Assembly: GCA_035610835.1 (NCBI GenBank) | Contig: CM069447.1 | Location: 43,187,893 to 43,251,892, forward strand | DNA: 64,000 nt | Direction: 5' to 3' | From: Ophiura sarsii | Taxonomy: Eukaryota > Echinodermata > Ophiuroidea > Amphilepidida > Ophiuridae | Shown here: positions 55,043-64,000 of the stretch, piece after piece | How the letters are laid out: each line of letters starts with the position of its first letter | Position numbering within the stretch: position 1 is the stretch's first letter | Translations under genes and position numbers: made by a program | Notes under the pieces: model-generated | Told to the model about the DNA's origin: nothing | The model's database searches: none | Seen by the model: only the letters and a program-made list of their open reading frames with translations

Positions 55043-57240
55043 CGATTGACACGGCGAATGGCGGTGAAAGGCCAATCATCGGATGCAGTAAACTGATAGG
55101 GATTGGGAAACAAGTGTATACAAACACGAGGGGTCAAAAAACGATAGGAAACCATAATAATAAAACCACCTTGATATAAATAACTAACCGTATTAACCTA
55201 GTATACAGGTTAATTAAGCTTACTTAAAACGTAAATAGTGTAGTAAACCTTATAGGATAAGTTAAAGATATCATCTTAAAATACGAACCTGTCTCAAAGA
55301 CGTCATAAGTGATGTCATAAAAAACGGGGATGTGTCGCAAAAACGGGTGTATCGTCTAGTTGGTAGTGTGTCTAGTTGGTATTGCTTTCCCCGTCCAAGA
55401 CGGCCGAAGCATACCTGCCTCAATCAGTTCTGAGATGGATATCCTTCAGATATGAAGAGGTAAATGTCGTATCGGATTTCCATGATACTGTATTGGGGAT
55501 TTCGTTAATAGAAATCCCTTTAGCGAGTGTGCAAGTCGCGTAGTATGCTCTAACAGTCACACTGTGGCCTAGTGGTACGCTGTCGTTATTCGTGGCTTTC
55601 GCTAATCGAATCGCGTCAACCAACCAACCTGATCCTTGCGACAGCTTTATATGGCTTTTTACTAGAGATAAACAGACGACAGACGTGTTTCCTCGCCTCT
55701 AAAATGCTACTGGTTTTATCTAGATACCATATAAGTGATCCCTACTGTTCTGCCTTTATAGATAAGGTAAGAACAAGGGTGTCGCGGAGTAGTCGTTTCT
55801 CTCGTTTTTAGCTAAAAATCCTGGGCGAAAATAGAGAGTAACTCCCGTCGCCTTGCTGAAAATCGTAAAAATCCCCACGCTAGTTGTTGCGAGTTCTCGG
55901 CAGGACGAAGCACGTTTTGCCCAGCTAAACGGAGCCTGTCTCCCAATCCAAGTCTGTGTTCGTACAGTAGATTGGTGCAAAGACCATTAAGCCTTATATG
56001 GTAAACGTAAACATAATTACAGGGTGTTCCAAACACATCGTGCAACATCTCTCTATCTTTAAAAAGAATAGGGTTACCCAAGTTTACATAAATCAAAGAA
56101 ACGTATAACATCCCTATGCATAAGAAAAGAGGCTCCGAGCAACACTTTCCTGATGCAACGGTTATAAGAAAAAAAGAAAAGAACGTCATATAGCGATCAA
56201 TCTTATTGGCGTCGCTTGTAAAGGCTCCAATTGTAGGCCTATATGAGGGCCATATGATACGAGTTTAAGGGACGAGAAGAAAAATAAAAACTCCATGCCC
56301 TCAATTAGGAATAAAGGTTGACCGTGGCTGCTTGTAGGCCAAGGTCGAATATTGATCTCGGGAAGTTCGTGGTCTCCCCATTTACCGTACCTGGATCAAC
56401 CTTCCATACGGTACATCATCTGATGTGATGTCTGGCGACTGTGGGCAATAGAACCACCATCCCGGCATCCTGTATGAAAAGGACTGGGCCCAGTCTGTAT
56501 GAAAACAGATAAATATCCATAGACATTGGATGAATGTAGACCAGGATCCAAACTTGACCTCACAGAGTCAGCGATTTCCCCATACATACGTTGAACTAGA
56601 ATCGCAAGAGCCCGGCCACGAGGTCCCGAAAGATAGGTTTCGAGAGAGAGAGAGAGAGACCAATCGTAGATGCACGCAAAAAATACCCCTCTTGGTAAAT
56701 AGTCTGCGAGAATATAAACATGTAATTGCCAAATGACTGGGTCTTTGTTTTTAATGACATCTGTTAAACAGATAAAAAAACAAACAAACTTGTAAACTGA
56801 AAAGGTGATATAGTCGATAAAAACGACGGTACCACGCGAATTTATACAAGTTATTTTCGAGGGCGTCAGAGACCCACTTGTCCCAACAAGGGGGTGAAAA
56901 CCCTACTCTGAATTTCACCCCTCCACGTTTTCTCAGAGTAGAAAATCGTTGAACATTCCTGGAAAAAATTGAATAAATAAAAAGATGCGATTTATTCCGT
57001 AAAAATAAAATAAAAACCTCCAGAGTCCGAGCCCGGATACGTCAAACTCACACAGAGGATCGTCATGAAATTCCCATTTCATTTCCGTTCAAGGAATGAA
57101 CAATGAACTACTGTAAAAGCTAAAAAGGTTTCAAAGTCTCTATCCGAACACAATATCGGACAACAGAGGGTGTCGGATTTAAATGAACACGGAAAGGAAT
57201 ATATATAGAAAATGGCATAAAATGAAAATATAATACCAAC
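55043..57240. other. DIRS-like element, 3' body without recognisable genes
   Basis: The place where reverse transcriptase and tyrosine recombinase would be expected. Short minus-strand frames (55812-56189, 55420-55623) show no known motif. A tRNA-like word, TGGCCTAGTGGTACGC, is at 55565 without a good B box. An eight-unit (GA)n is at 56642. Confidence 0.5.
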
Positions 57241-57675
57241 GTGTGATGATCCATAATGTGGGCGTAAAACCAAAAAAGGAAAATCGGTTCGCATCACTCC
57301 CCCAGGAGTGTTGAACTGCATCAAAGAAGAAGAAGAAGAAGAAGAGATCATGAAATGAACTCAGAAGATCTAATGTAGTGAAGAATAAAAACCCCAAAAC
57401 TCGTGATAAATCCTGTCCTCTAGCCTCGAAAAACTCGTGAATAGATCAGGCTAGTGAGACGGTTCAGACCCGCTATCGGAGGTCAAGAAATGAAGTCAGA
57501 AGTCCATTTCGCACCGTAATCAGGATAAATATGTACAAGTGTCCACCTTCCATAATGTGGTCATGAAACCAAAAAAGGAGATACGGTTCGCATTACTCCA
57601 CCAGGAGTGTTGAACTGCATCAAAGAAGAAGAAGAAGAGATCATGAAATGAACTCAGAGGATCCAATGTAGTGAA
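57241..57675. repeat. Direct duplication of about 130 bp within the element
   Basis: CATAATGTGG.C.T.AAACCAAAAAAGGA, GGAGTGTTGAACTGCATCAA, (AGA)n and GATCATGAAATGAACTCAGA occur at 57252-57382 and 57552-57675. The first copy has a longer (GAA)n. Confidence 0.9.
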
Positions 57676-57984
57676 AAGTGATATATATATAAGTATATAT
57701 AACAGACAACAAAGATATCCAACCAGGAAAAAAGAAGACCGTCCTATATAGGCCGTCTCGCAGAATAGTGTATAGATGATTCTTCTCGTAGCGCTTCCGT
57801 GTCAGACGATAAGAAAAAACTTCCAATTGAAAAAAACTCGATAAAGGCGCGGCCTGGCTCCAAGGCCCACGTTGAAAGAGATAAATATTCAAACTAGGAA
57901 AGTCAGTCTATACTTGTCAGATTGACATCAGAGTCAGCTGAAAAAGTAAGTTAGGTCGATGTGTATATTCTTATAAAAAATATA

Positions 57985-58104
57985 TACAGCTCCCGGTATA
58001 CCCAGGCCGGCGGACTCCCATCCAAGTACTACCGGGCCCGACGTCGCTCAACTTCGGTAATTGGATGAGAAAACCGATCTATCCGACGTGATATGGCCGT
58101 AGAC
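57985..58104 (-). rRNA. 5S rRNA-like sequence (probably a pseudogene or co-opted copy)
   Basis: 120 nt on the minus strand, exactly 5S length, from GTCTACGGCCATATCACG to ACCGGGAGCTGTA. Internal promoter parts are recognisable: A-box AAGTTGAGCGACGTC, intermediate element GGGCCCGG and C-box GTACTTGGATGGGAGTCC. The terminal helix is only partly kept (TACGGC/GCTGTA pair, outer bases do not). There is a one-base loss after GGGCCCGG and a GG gain near CCGCCGGCCTGG. A T6 run, a possible Pol III terminator, follows at 57975-57980. It lies inside the DIRS-like element, same strand as gag, and the gag frame runs into it. Confidence 0.85.
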
Positions 58105-59130
58105 AGGCACGCGGCATACAAAGTTATATATGTAAATAACTAGAGTCCTGGAAATCACTTGGCTCCCCATGTTTCCGTTGTTTTCAAGGACAAATGACGG
58201 AAAGAAAAAAGAGATGAAAATCCATCTCGTTTGTGCGATCTCTGATCGAAAGGAGAGACCTTCATCCTTTGAGAAAAAACAAAAAAAAACAAAAAAACAA
58301 AAAAAAAAACGAATGTCTATCGTCGTCCCCTGAAGTACACGAACTGACATGTCCATGGCGAGTCGTGCTGAAGCGTACGATCTCTGTACTTCCTCCGAAG
58401 GTTTTTTCAAAAGAGAAGGCTGGAGATCCAAAGCAAGGGCGTTAATCACCGACATCTGGAAGATACTGAGTCTTCTGATAACAGAAAGTTCCTCCTGTTC
58501 GACCGATAGTACCTCCTCCCATTCCTTCGAGAAGTTATTGACTGAAGAAGATTTCGGCTTCATATAGTCCATGACTCCTTTATCGATGGAAGAGATACCG
58601 AAACACTCGGTTTCATCCGTTGGGCAGACTCTGAATGCCGCAATGGCTTCCCTTCTATCAATTCTGGCTTCCTTATCCAGAGTCAGTTTGTCCTTGTTCC
58701 TAACCTTCGACATTTCCGTGAAAATTTCGTTGGGAAGAGAAAGAGTAGGAGTCGAAGTCGTCGCTGCCGGCTCACTAAGGCTATCGAAGAAAAAAGATCC
58801 GCCGGAATACTCCTCTGGAACATCAGGGGGCGCCAGTCCCATAGCACTGGCTGCATAGCTGTTGATAGGATCAACTCTGTTTCGTTGGAAGATATTCTTA
58901 GTTTTGTTTGACTGCCAAGCCAACCCAAAAGGAGAAGGTTCATCCTCAGAAATTTCCTTCTTTATCAGGACATTGGCCGGGAAAATACCAGAGTTGTCAG
59001 GATCATTGTCTGAGTTATGTTCACCTGAACCCTGTGACAGGTCATCATCATCATCATCATAATTCCCATAATCATCATCGTCTTCCTCTTCGATGATATC
59101 CTCCTCCTCGTCTACGCTGACTAAGTCCGT
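58048..59130 (-). pseudogene. Gag-like gene, C-terminal part
   Basis: One open frame from about 59130 down to the stop near 58048. It opens with a very acidic stretch (DEEEDIIEEEDDDD type, encoded by the CATCATCAT microsatellite), then IKKEISEDEPSPFG. A folded-looking domain follows, containing AFRVCPTDETECFGISS and a block rich in KPSEEVQ and SARLAMDMSVRVL, comparable to the conserved end of DIRS gag proteins. After DIRF the frame runs through a T-rich homopolymer (58270-58310) into spacer and the 5S-like region, so the true end of gag is near 58315. Assigned by context; family similarity judged by eye. Confidence 0.6.
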
Positions 59131-59783
59131 GACTGTAGTAGTAGTAGTATAGTAGAAGGGACAGTAGTAGCGACTACCTGGGATGATTGAGTACTGTTAG
59201 TACTAGTACGGGCAGCCGTGGGTTGTGTGACATTGTGATTCGCCCGTGGCTGTGTAAGAGTTGGTTGGGAATTTCCCTCAGTATTAACTCTAGCCTGAAA
59301 AGCTTTAAACTGCTGCCATTGATGGAATGAGTTATAATCCTCAAGCGATCCCATGGTCGGTCGTTCAATGACCCTTGAAGTGGTAGCTACTTGCTGACCA
59401 TAATTAGGGTGAATTGTCTGGCGGTAAGAGCCAGGATAATAGTCAAAGTCTCCCCCGTGTGAATTCCTTTGTCTACTGTATGCATCGCTTAACTCTCCTT
59501 GAGTACCCCTGTATGCATCTCTTTGACTTGCACTGTTATCCTCTAAAGAGGGATTACGGTAAGCGAGACCACTCGATCTATAATCATCTCGATAGTCAGT
59601 GCGTGACGAGTTTGCTTTCGGATAGCGATTATTGTCACTGGATCGTGACATAATAGGTTCTAAAGAACCTTTGTCACAAATACCCTGATTGATATCCGAT
59701 ATTTCCGGGGGGGGAAATATTTGCGCGATAATCAGGGGCGCGACTCTGGGCAATACGGACCGGATCTGTGGTAAGAGGGTCAA
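59121..59783 (-). pseudogene. Gag-like gene, middle part
   Basis: Low-complexity Arg/Ser/Tyr-rich sequence (SSDNNRYPKANSSRTDYRDD), then QWQQFKAFQARVNTE and Thr/Ser-rich sequence. The frame is left at an ACTATACTACTACT microsatellite near 59140, where the downstream acidic part is in another frame. Upstream it is entered at a C8 run at about 59706-59713. No domain recognised. Confidence 0.55.
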
Positions 59784-60368
59784 TATTTACCGTACGAGAA
59801 GCGTCTTTGGGGGAGGAGACTAGGTTACTACTATAAAATAGCGTACCCTGGTCCCCCCGGTGAGATCCCCTACTCTGTAGCTGTGCACCAAAACCCCCCC
59901 GTAAAGAGGGGTGGTGTGCGACAACTGACTCTAGAGCAACAATAGGAGCAGTATAATAGCCTCGTGAGGAAATTACACCGCCCGGTGGAGCCAGGATGTG
60001 ATCTGGGTGCGTGTTTGATGGTATAGATTCACATGCCTGAGTGGAAAGTGGAACCACCTGTCTATTTACAGGAGCTCCCCTTTCCGTGCTCCCCTCATCA
60101 GTAACAGTCTCACCAGTATTTCCGGGGGGGAAACACAACAACCTCTATTATAAGCACGGTCACCATCATGGGAGGTTGTTTTTCTGTTACTGAACGTCAT
60201 AACGGCAGGGAGAACACCCCCTCGTGAGGTGTTTCCTGATACTACCGGAATGGATTTCTCCCCCTGTTCGCTCGTTTGATTGGAACAGGGAGAGGGGATC
60301 TGCACACCATCAGAACTGGTATGACTAGGAACCGTCAGAGGAGCTGTAAAGCTTCCCTGACTGTTCAC
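59674..60368 (-). pseudogene. Gag-like gene, N-terminal part, two frames
   Basis: Frame one runs 60368-60066 and frame two 60141-59674, overlapping around a C7 run at about 60123-60129. Both sides of that run read as SPPxN-type sequence, and the same motif recurs at the C8 run near 59706. Serine/proline/glycine-rich, no recognised domain. The start codon is uncertain. Confidence 0.5.
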
Positions 60369-60785
60369 GACCCCTGCACCGTCACCTTTACGTGGGAGGT
60401 GGATCCCCTCGGGTGATCGATCAGCTTTATTAAACAGAATAGCCGACCGTTCACCTGCGATCAGCTCAGAATCGCGAGTATAATTTGGGTAAATCTAATG
60501 CTGTCCAGAAACAGATTTACAACAGACCTAACGCACAGTGGTCAAAACAAAAAGTGGCCTCCCCCTGTTCGACAGTTTTAGTCTCTTAGGAACAGGGGGT
60601 TAAAAATTTTGGTGTGACTAGGAACTGCCAGCGAAGTTTATTTCTTTTGTAAAAACTACCCTGGCTGTTCTTGACACCAAAGCACCGTCACCTCTGCGAG
60701 GGAGGTGGCACCCCTCGGGTGATCGAACGGCCTAATAAAGAATAGACGGGCGTACACCAGCGACCAGAGTGGCGAATACAATACA
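60255..60785. repeat. Tandem duplication of about 250 bp at gag 5' end
   Basis: CCCCCTGTTCG, GGAACAGGG, TGACTAGGAAC(C/T)G(T/C)CAG, CTGTTC..GAC, CACCGTCACCT, GGGAGGTGG, CCCTCGGGTGATCGA and CAGCGA(C/T)CAG occur in the same order at 60261-60480 and 60561-60780. Confidence 0.85.
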
Positions 60786-60789
60786 TGTA

Positions 60790-62186
60790 GGGTCTATTAT
60801 ATAACAGATAAACTCTAGAAATGTGTAAAGGTATGGCTAGGGAGGGAAAGGAAAAACGGAAAACTAGGAGGTTTAGAAAACAGATCTACCTCTGGTCTAT
60901 GTCTAGTTAAAGCCTTTGGAGGGGAAAAGACAATGGATGCCGTACTGCACAAATACATCCCAAAAAGCGGCCGGTAAATCGGCGTCTAGCTTGCAAAAGT
61001 TATTACTGGAACAACGGTGGTGTATATATCGGGATGAATGAAGGTTCCCCTCTGGTAGGGGTAGTATACACGGTAGTACTTCATAGTAGAATGAATGTAA
61101 ACAAAGGGAATCAGACTGAAGAGGATTTACCTTATAAATACTATAGTATACAACCTGACTAAGTTAGTTTTGGGTCTGATCTTAGGTATAGACTTGGGAG
61201 GGGAAATGACAATTTTAGCTGCTCAATCTCCTCCCAGAATGAGTTCGGTTTATCCGAGTCCAGCTACATCTATTTTAATCTTGAACATCTACGATGTACA
61301 TAACAAGATGACGTCGGCAATACCTCATGATTAAACACAAAGGGAAACAGGTTGTAGAAAATGAATACAATGAGTCATAAAGAATCAAATAAATCAGTAT
61401 AATAACCATAATACGTAATGATAAATATTCGTCCGTCGACCCTCGGCGTGAAATTAATCAGTATAAAAATCATGATACGTAATGAGAAGAAATGTCCTTC
61501 GTTTCTCGGCGTGGAATAAACTATTTAATTAAATCAAGTCGGTTCCGACATGCGGGGTACTCTAAACAGTTACAGTAGCATGAGCATAGGACAATCGGGG
61601 TCACATAGGTCATCAAGAATCAATTTTTAATCAGTATAACAACAAAATAACAATATTTATAATCTGTTTTATACCCGTCGTATATGTCTATAATATCTAT
61701 AAAACAACAATAAGACGTAATGAAAATATGTCCGTCGTTCCTCGGCGTGATCGGGAAACAACTCACATGCGGGATACTTTAAACAGTTGCATGCATTCAT
61801 AAGGACAAATCGGAGTCACATAGGTCATATAAATATATATATAAACATTATAATATATAATACAATAACAAAATATAACCGGCCTCCGAAGCAATAGAAG
61901 AGAATTCGACAGTCCCGATCAATGGGTCACGAATTCGACGACACTAACTTGCCGCCATTTTGAATGACAATTTGGAACGAACTCGTCGTAGCAAAAATAA
62001 AAAAAGGGGCTGTAAATCTCGTATTCTGAAAATACGAAATTTACCAAAACATCTCAGATGAATTACGATCTATATGCTAAACAATATGCTTGACATTATT
62101 GATAACTGAGCCTTACTTAAGGGCTCAAATACTTGGTCAATCTTACCCACTCGGCGAACAAACGTCTATCTGGGTTGACACAAGAA
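60790..62186. repeat. DIRS-like element 5' leader with internal repeats
   Basis: Between 61340 and 61830 the words ATCAGTATAA, AATACGTAATGA, TGTCCGTCG.TC CTCGGCGTG, ACATGCGGG.TACT..AAACAGTT and GACAAATCGG.GTCACATAGGTCAT recur two or three times. No coding region seen. Confidence 0.75.
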
Positions 62187-62384
62187 AATTTAGAGGGTGT
62201 TGCCAGTTTTTATCACGTAAATGCGGTTGCCTAGATGGGGACTGGGAGAACTATATTTGGTATATCCATGAGGGAAGGGGCAAAATACGATCTGTTAGAC
62301 TTTTGCTTGGTATGATAATCTACTTGAGAGATTATTGCAAATGTGAAACTGATGGGGATTGGGAATAATTATAATGTAATAAAT
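62187..62384. repeat. DIRS-like element, right inverted terminal repeat and end
   Basis: AAATTTAGAGGGTGTTGCCA to GATGGGGATTGGGAATAA, mirror of 54673-54855, then the end-specific TTATAATGTAATAAAT. The short open frame across it (62090-62368) is incidental. Confidence 0.93.
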
Positions 62385-62941
62385 CTATCCGCTCCATGTC
62401 AGTTTATAAATGAGACCTGTTACCACATAACGAGCGTTAAGTCACCAGTGTGCATTAGGAGATATGTTCAAAAAAACATGCCAAAAAATCAATAGAAAAC
62501 AAAGGAATTTTGCATTTTCAATTTGAATTTTGACGTGGGAAACATTGAGCAATTATGACATGTTGCATATCATTTCAAAGCTTGTGTTCTGAGCATTTTG
62601 ATTCTGGACAAGCTTGAAAATAAAAAATGTCTGACTTCACTCTCATTTGGGATGACAGGTCTCAAATGTGTTCAGTAGATTAGGTGGTTGGTGCAGGTTA
62701 CACCCTGTAACATAGATCATGAGTTACAATTGACTAACGGCAGCATGAAAGTTACCCCCCCTGCATCTCGCTGGTTCCTAATTTCGAATATGATTTATTC
62801 AGTTAAAATAAACAGTCCGGTTCCAAAGCGTGTGCAATATAATCCGTTCCCTTTCATCTTCATGCTCCCGATAGTGATATTCATTAAATAGTAAACCACA
62901 AAGAAAAGCCCATGATTATAGATGAGAGGAAGGACTCATTT
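62385..62941. other. Unassigned flank
   Basis: No gene or repeat recognised to the right of the DIRS-like element. Confidence 0.4.
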
Positions 62942-63017
62942 CGTCGCTGTTCTGACATACCGGCACATTTCTTTACTTATTTCTGTTGTGATGTGCCGGT
63001 ATGTCAGAACAGCGACG
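62942..63017. repeat. Perfect 27-bp hairpin with 22-nt loop
   Basis: CGTCGCTGTTCTGACATACC GGCACAT (62942-62968) and its exact reverse complement (62991-63017). Pre-miRNA-like in size, but the perfect stem is more like a short palindromic MITE. Confidence 0.9.
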
Positions 63018-63081
63018 ATTTGTTTGTGGACTTTTCCACCAGAAGATGAAAACAATACAAGATGATGAATGGTGAGTGCTA

Positions 63082-63392
63082 TAAGGCCAACAAAAACAAA
63101 GTCTGTCTCACATACATTTGGGAAAATAGCTATGCTAAAATGCTTTCTTTTTAATTTATTTATTACAAAAACTAGCTATGCTAAATGCAGATTTTGTTTT
63201 TAATGTGTTTGTGGCCACTTTTTTTTTTTTTTTTTTGTGCCCTTTCGGAGCCATTTGTTTTCGGATAAAGTTAACCCCCCCAAAAAAAAACCAAAATTGG
63301 ACTTGTCGTCTAGGGTTATGCAGCAAAAGTGACTCCGCATACTTATGCGTGCGGGGAATGTGAGACAGATCTTTTTTTCCTTTCCGGCCTAA
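63082..63392. mobile_element. MITE, TAAGGCCAA family (GTCTGTCTCACAT ends)
   Basis: ATAAGGCCAACAAAAACAAA GTCTGTCTCACAT on the left and GAATGTGAGACAGATC, TTTCCGGCCTAA on the right. T-run and A-run core as in relatives at 19230 and 23246. Confidence 0.8.
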
Positions 63393-64000
63393 TGTACAGA
63401 TGATTAGTGATGATTGACATATTGGTTTTGAATCATATCGATATAGTTCATTTAGGCTGATCTATATTTTAGAAGCACTTGTGTGTACATTTAGGAATAC
63501 CCAGTTGAGCAAAATAAAAATGTGTGATCTGTACGGAGTGATAATGATGAAACAAGATGAGGTGGTGATACCAACTTTTCTGATAATTCAGATATAAGCT
63601 CCTCAAAACAAGTTAGGAAATGCTTTGCAGTTGCAAATTTTACGGATATTTTGTGATATATTCATATTGTGTTTCATATCAATGAAAAGCTGATGTGTTC
63701 CTCTTTCCAATGATACCTCACTAGTAGCAATCACTATTTTCATTGTTTAGCCACCTGCTTGAGAATGTAGGGAGGTCTAAATCAAAGAGTGCCAAAATCA
63801 CCACTATTTCGAGCTCAAGTGAATAACTCTCTGTGTTAAATGAAGTGTTATATCGACAACTTTAGTGTCGAGTGATGCTCTGTTGACCTTTGAGCACAAA
63901 ATAGTGATGATTTAGTAACAAGTGACTAAGTAAGTAACTACACATTTGGTATCATTGTAAAAATTGAACACATCCTCTTTCCATTGAAGTGCAACACACA
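63393..64000. other. Unassigned sequence to window end
   Basis: No gene, inverted repeat or tandem repeat recognised. Confidence 0.4.

Larger units (their letters stand above)
54628..62384 (-). mobile_element. DIRS-like retroelement, gag only, 7.76 kb
   Basis: Inverted terminal repeats (54673-54855 and 62187-62369) are present. A 120-bp internal region (54923-55042) is the reverse complement of both outer ends joined together. That is the internal complementary region diagnostic of DIRS retrotransposons, which replicate through a circle and integrate with a tyrosine recombinase. Gene order on the minus strand is right end, gag-like gene (60368 to about 58230), 5S-like sequence, about 2.9 kb of unrecognised DNA, internal complementary region, left end. 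No reverse transcriptase/RNase H or tyrosine recombinase was recognised in any frame. Composition and lack of host-family MITEs set it apart from its surroundings. Confidence 0.8.

Noticed and set aside
55561..55620. tRNA gene on the plus strand
   Set aside because: The A box is fair (TGGCCTAGTGG) but the B-box region (CTAATCGAATCGC) is off consensus and stems do not form a cloverleaf.
55812..56189. 125-residue minus-strand frame as a tyrosine recombinase remnant
   Set aside because: No R..HxxR..Y arrangement or other recombinase motif is visible.

Overview
This is a eukaryotic, AT-rich, repeat-laden window from a marine deuterostome invertebrate. An echinoderm, or perhaps a hemichordate, fits best: the one host gene is a kinesin-1 heavy chain whose residues look closest to sea urchin kinesin heavy chain as I remember it, and the introns are full of short palindromic DNA elements of the kind common in such genomes. 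Species cannot be fixed from sequence alone.

Host gene. A kinesin-1 heavy chain (KIF5/KHC) runs on the minus strand. Eighteen exons can be placed between 30909 and 163, each with AG/GT borders and matching phases. They total 2506 bases, or 835 codons plus one base, with no frameshift or stop. They cover the motor domain from just after the P-loop, the neck linker and neck coil, the coiled-coil stalk and the conserved tail coil. The gene is open at both ends. The start codon and P-loop exon are not found to the right, so the intron upstream of 30909 is at least 33 kb if the contig is right. The IAK tail exon lies left of base 1.

Introns, 1-30.8 kb. These hold a LINE 3' tail, many MITE families with clear terminal inverted repeats, two hAT-type MITEs with 8-bp target duplications, a Penelope-like fragment nested in a MITE, and a 22-copy 53/54-bp satellite. 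The intron between the loop-8 exon and the switch I exon carries about nine decayed tandem copies of the loop-8 exon.

30.9-54.6 kb, presumably the large 5' intron. It holds more MITEs, a roughly 4-kb tandem array of about 137-bp units with a built-in hairpin, a 700-bp polypurine tract, and a direct segmental duplication of about 4 kb. The first copy of that duplication carries a 705-bp mariner-type insertion absent from the second. An 816-bp Tc1-type element with very long inverted repeats follows.

54.6-62.4 kb. A DIRS-like retroelement shows inverted terminal repeats and an internal complementary region matching both ends. It has a broken gag-like gene but no visible reverse transcriptase or tyrosine recombinase. 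It also contains a 120-nt 5S rRNA-like sequence with recognisable internal promoter boxes. This element is the most unusual object in the window.

62.4-64 kb. Unassigned sequence with one near-perfect hairpin and one MITE.
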